Of a DNA stretch of 64,000 bases, positions 62,764-64,000 are shown in pieces; within the stretch, counting starts at the first letter, position 1, and every line of letters starts with the position of its first letter. The translations under genes and the position numbers were made by a program. This stretch comes from Methylobacterium gregans. Its GTDB lineage: Bacteria > Pseudomonadota > Alphaproteobacteria > Rhizobiales > Beijerinckiaceae. The stretch lies in contig NZ_BPQM01000084.1 in the NCBI RefSeq assembly GCF_022179245.1, forward strand, positions 1 to 64,000. The letters are read 5' to 3'. A model generated the notes under the pieces. That model did no database searches. It was not told the origin of the DNA and worked only from the letters and a program-made list of their open reading frames with translations.

Positions 62764-62789
62764 GGAACGAGGGGGAGGCCGTGTTCGTC
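62764..62789 (+). promoter_or_regulatory. Candidate EcfG-type stress promoter
   Basis: GGAAC at 62764-62768 and CGTC at 62786-62789, separated by 17 bases, match GGAAC-N16/17-CGTT of the alphaproteobacterial general-stress sigma factor in all but the last base. 70 bases before the Dps-like start. Confidence 0.5.
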
Positions 62790-62859
62790 CCAGCTAGGGC
62801 TTCCCGGCTGCCCGAAGGCGTGCGGGACCTCACCCAATGCAGCGTTCCCAAGGTTCCCG

Positions 62860-63717
62860 ATGACCCGTCCGATCCACGCCCTGGCGGCCATGCTCCTCCT
62901 GGCCTCGACCGTGCTCACACCAGCCCTGGCACGCGAGGCCGCCCCAGCCTCAACCCCCGCCAAGGCGGTCGCCCCCTCCGCCGCACAGATCCTGGCGCGC
63001 ATGCAGGTCGCCCAGGAAACCACCGCGACCCAGCCCGCGGGTTCACAGGGCCCTAGCAACAAGACCGAGGGCGTTCGCCAGTCCTCGCAGACCCAGGTGA
63101 CAAGCCGCCAGCCCCTCGGGGCATTCCCGACGAACGAGGTCAGCCGCCAGCCGGTCATCGACCTCGGTGCCGGCGAGGAGGGCATGAAGAAGGACGTCGC
63201 CGCCCTTCAGCAGACCCTGACCGAGTTGCAGCAACTCCAGTTGCAGACCAAGCAGGCGCACTGGAACGCATCGGGCACCCTGTACTACCCGCTGCACCTC
63301 CTGCTGCAGGAGCACTACGAGGGCCTGTCGAAGTACGCCGACACCATCGCCGAGCGCCTCCTCGCGGTCGGCGTCTCGGCCGACGGGCGCGCGAACACCA
63401 TCGTGAAGACTTCCGGCGTGCCGGAGATTCCCGGCGGCTTCCTCGACGATGCGCAGATCCTCGTGTGGTTCACCAACGCCTACAAGCGCGTCGGCGAGGA
63501 GGTGCACGCGGCCATCAAGACGACCGAGGACGTCGACCCCACCACGTCGAACCTGCTGCAGGAGGTCGAGCACGGGATCGCCAAGTACCAGTGGCAGATG
63601 CGGGCGCAGCTCCAGCGGACGCACACCGACCCGAACACCGGCTGGGACCTCAACGACAACAAGCCGGTCGACCTGCAGGGCCAGCAGGCTCCGGCCCAAA
63701 CACCCGCCAAGCCCTGA
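62860..63717 (+). CDS. Dps-type ferritin with signal peptide
   Basis: 285 residues. Signal peptide MTRPIHALAAMLLLASTVLT with cleavage near ALA (24), a ~85-residue Ala/Gln/Thr-rich linker, then a Dps domain from ~105. Ferroxidase ligands H134 (KQAHWNASG), H146 (YYPLH), D161 and E165 (YADTIAER) have the 12/15/4 spacing of E. coli Dps H51/H63/D78/E82. So catalysis is expected, forming a 12-mer iron store that detoxifies peroxide. A periplasmic location is unusual; the linker may anchor or assemble it. Candidate stress promoter upstream, strong terminator downstream. Confidence 0.9.
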   Translation: MTRPIHALAAMLLLASTVLTPALAREAAPASTPAKAVAPSAAQILARMQVAQETTATQPAGSQGPSNKTEGVRQSSQTQVTSRQPLGAFPTNEVSRQPVIDLGAGEEGMKKDVAALQQTLTELQQLQLQTKQAHWNASGTLYYPLHLLLQEHYEGLSKYADTIAERLLAVGVSADGRANTIVKTSGVPEIPGGFLDDAQILVWFTNAYKRVGEEVHAAIKTTEDVDPTTSNLLQEVEHGIAKYQWQMRAQLQRTHTDPNTGWDLNDNKPVDLQGQQAPAQTPAKP

Positions 63718-63725
63718 CGACAGCC

Positions 63726-63752
63726 AACCCCGCGCCGTCAGGCGCGGGGTTT
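63726..63752 (+). terminator. Intrinsic terminator of the Dps-like gene
   Basis: Perfect 11-bp stem AACCCCGCGCC/GGCGCGGGGTT with loop GTCA, followed by TTTCCCC. Nine bases after the stop. Confidence 0.92.
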
Positions 63753-63794
63753 CCCCTTGACCCGCGATCAGTTTATATTAATTCCAAACTAGAG

Positions 63795-64000
63795 ATGCGC
63801 CCCCGGGATCGAACGACGCCTCAGCCTCCCCTCACGCCCGGCCAGCGAGCCATGTTGCTCCGGCTCGACCGGGAGGGACCGCTTGTCTCGCCCAAGCCCT
63901 GGGAGATGCGCACGGTCCGGTCCCTGAGGGAACGCGGGTTGATCCGCCCGCGGCTGTCGAGCCGGGACCCGGAGGGTCTCTGGTTCATCAGCGCCAAGGG
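63795..64000 (+). CDS. Small HTH-like protein (3' truncated by window edge)
   Basis: At least 68 residues from the ATG at 63795 to the edge. Sequence LTPGQRAMLLRLDREGP, WEMRTVRSLRERGLIRPRL and GLWFISAKG looks like a winged-helix with wing. An AT-rich stretch just upstream (63768-63790) may be its promoter. Family not identifiable. Confidence 0.5.
   Translation, partial: MRPRDRTTPQPPLTPGQRAMLLRLDREGPLVSPKPWEMRTVRSLRERGLIRPRLSSRDPEGLWFISAK

Overview
The window is about 70% GC and reads as chromosome of an alphaproteobacterium of the order Hyphomicrobiales, most likely Methylobacterium or a close relative. Pointers are the Omp25-type porin, the FYDLN-acid protein (TIGR02300) divergent from aroA-cmk, the uvrC-pgsA-moaD run, a long dCTP deaminase, a DUF6894 protein, NepR-type general-stress logic and a NasS/NasT nitrate system. 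Genus is inferred from gene content; no rRNA is present. One tRNA gene (Ala, anticodon GGC) is present.

Layout: 1-6.8 kb holds an outer-membrane barrel, a DUF2076 protein, an L,D-transpeptidase, a CheZ-like phosphatase and the uvrC-pgsA-moaD group. 6.9-12.9 kb holds a chemoreceptor, a Bcr/CflA-type exporter, the aroA-cmk pair, the FYDLN protein and tRNA-Ala. 13-19.3 kb holds small and envelope genes: a DUF6894 protein, an Rrf2/NsrR-like regulator that seems to start at CTG, small exported proteins, a second L,D-transpeptidase, a transglutaminase-like protein, a response regulator with an N-terminal NepR-like segment, and a lytic transglycosylase. alaS follows.

22.5-34.1 kb is an assimilatory nitrate locus read leftward: nasT, nasS, a small membrane protein coupled to nasS, then a leader RNA and an FAD oxidoreductase, nirA, an Fe-S/FAD/NAD(P)H reductase, nasA and cysG. 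The leader carries a hairpin with an A1/G4 hexaloop, a second hairpin and an overlapping terminator, as expected for antitermination by the ANTAR protein NasT. NasS would hold NasT until nitrate or nitrite is present; release would let transcription enter the reductase genes, and CysG supplies siroheme.

35-43.9 kb is a rightward carbon block: GH15 glycosidase, transketolase, fused transaldolase/phosphoglucose isomerase, 6-phosphogluconate dehydrogenase and 6-phosphogluconolactonase. 44-53 kb holds an HD-GYP protein, a CHASE3 chemoreceptor, dCTP deaminase, a CsbD/membrane-protein stress cluster and a PAS-LuxR regulator flanked by two near-identical palindromes. 53-57 kb holds a divergent SDR/HxlR pair and a coupled pair encoding an exported beta-propeller and a Tat-signal LigJ-like hydratase.

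57-62.4 kb is accessory: long gene-poor gaps, a tyrosine recombinase, unrecognised genes, a start-less coding remnant and AT-rich promoter tracts. 62.8-63.7 kb encodes a Dps-type ferritin with a signal peptide and a complete ferroxidase site, ending in a strong terminator. A partial gene runs off the right edge.
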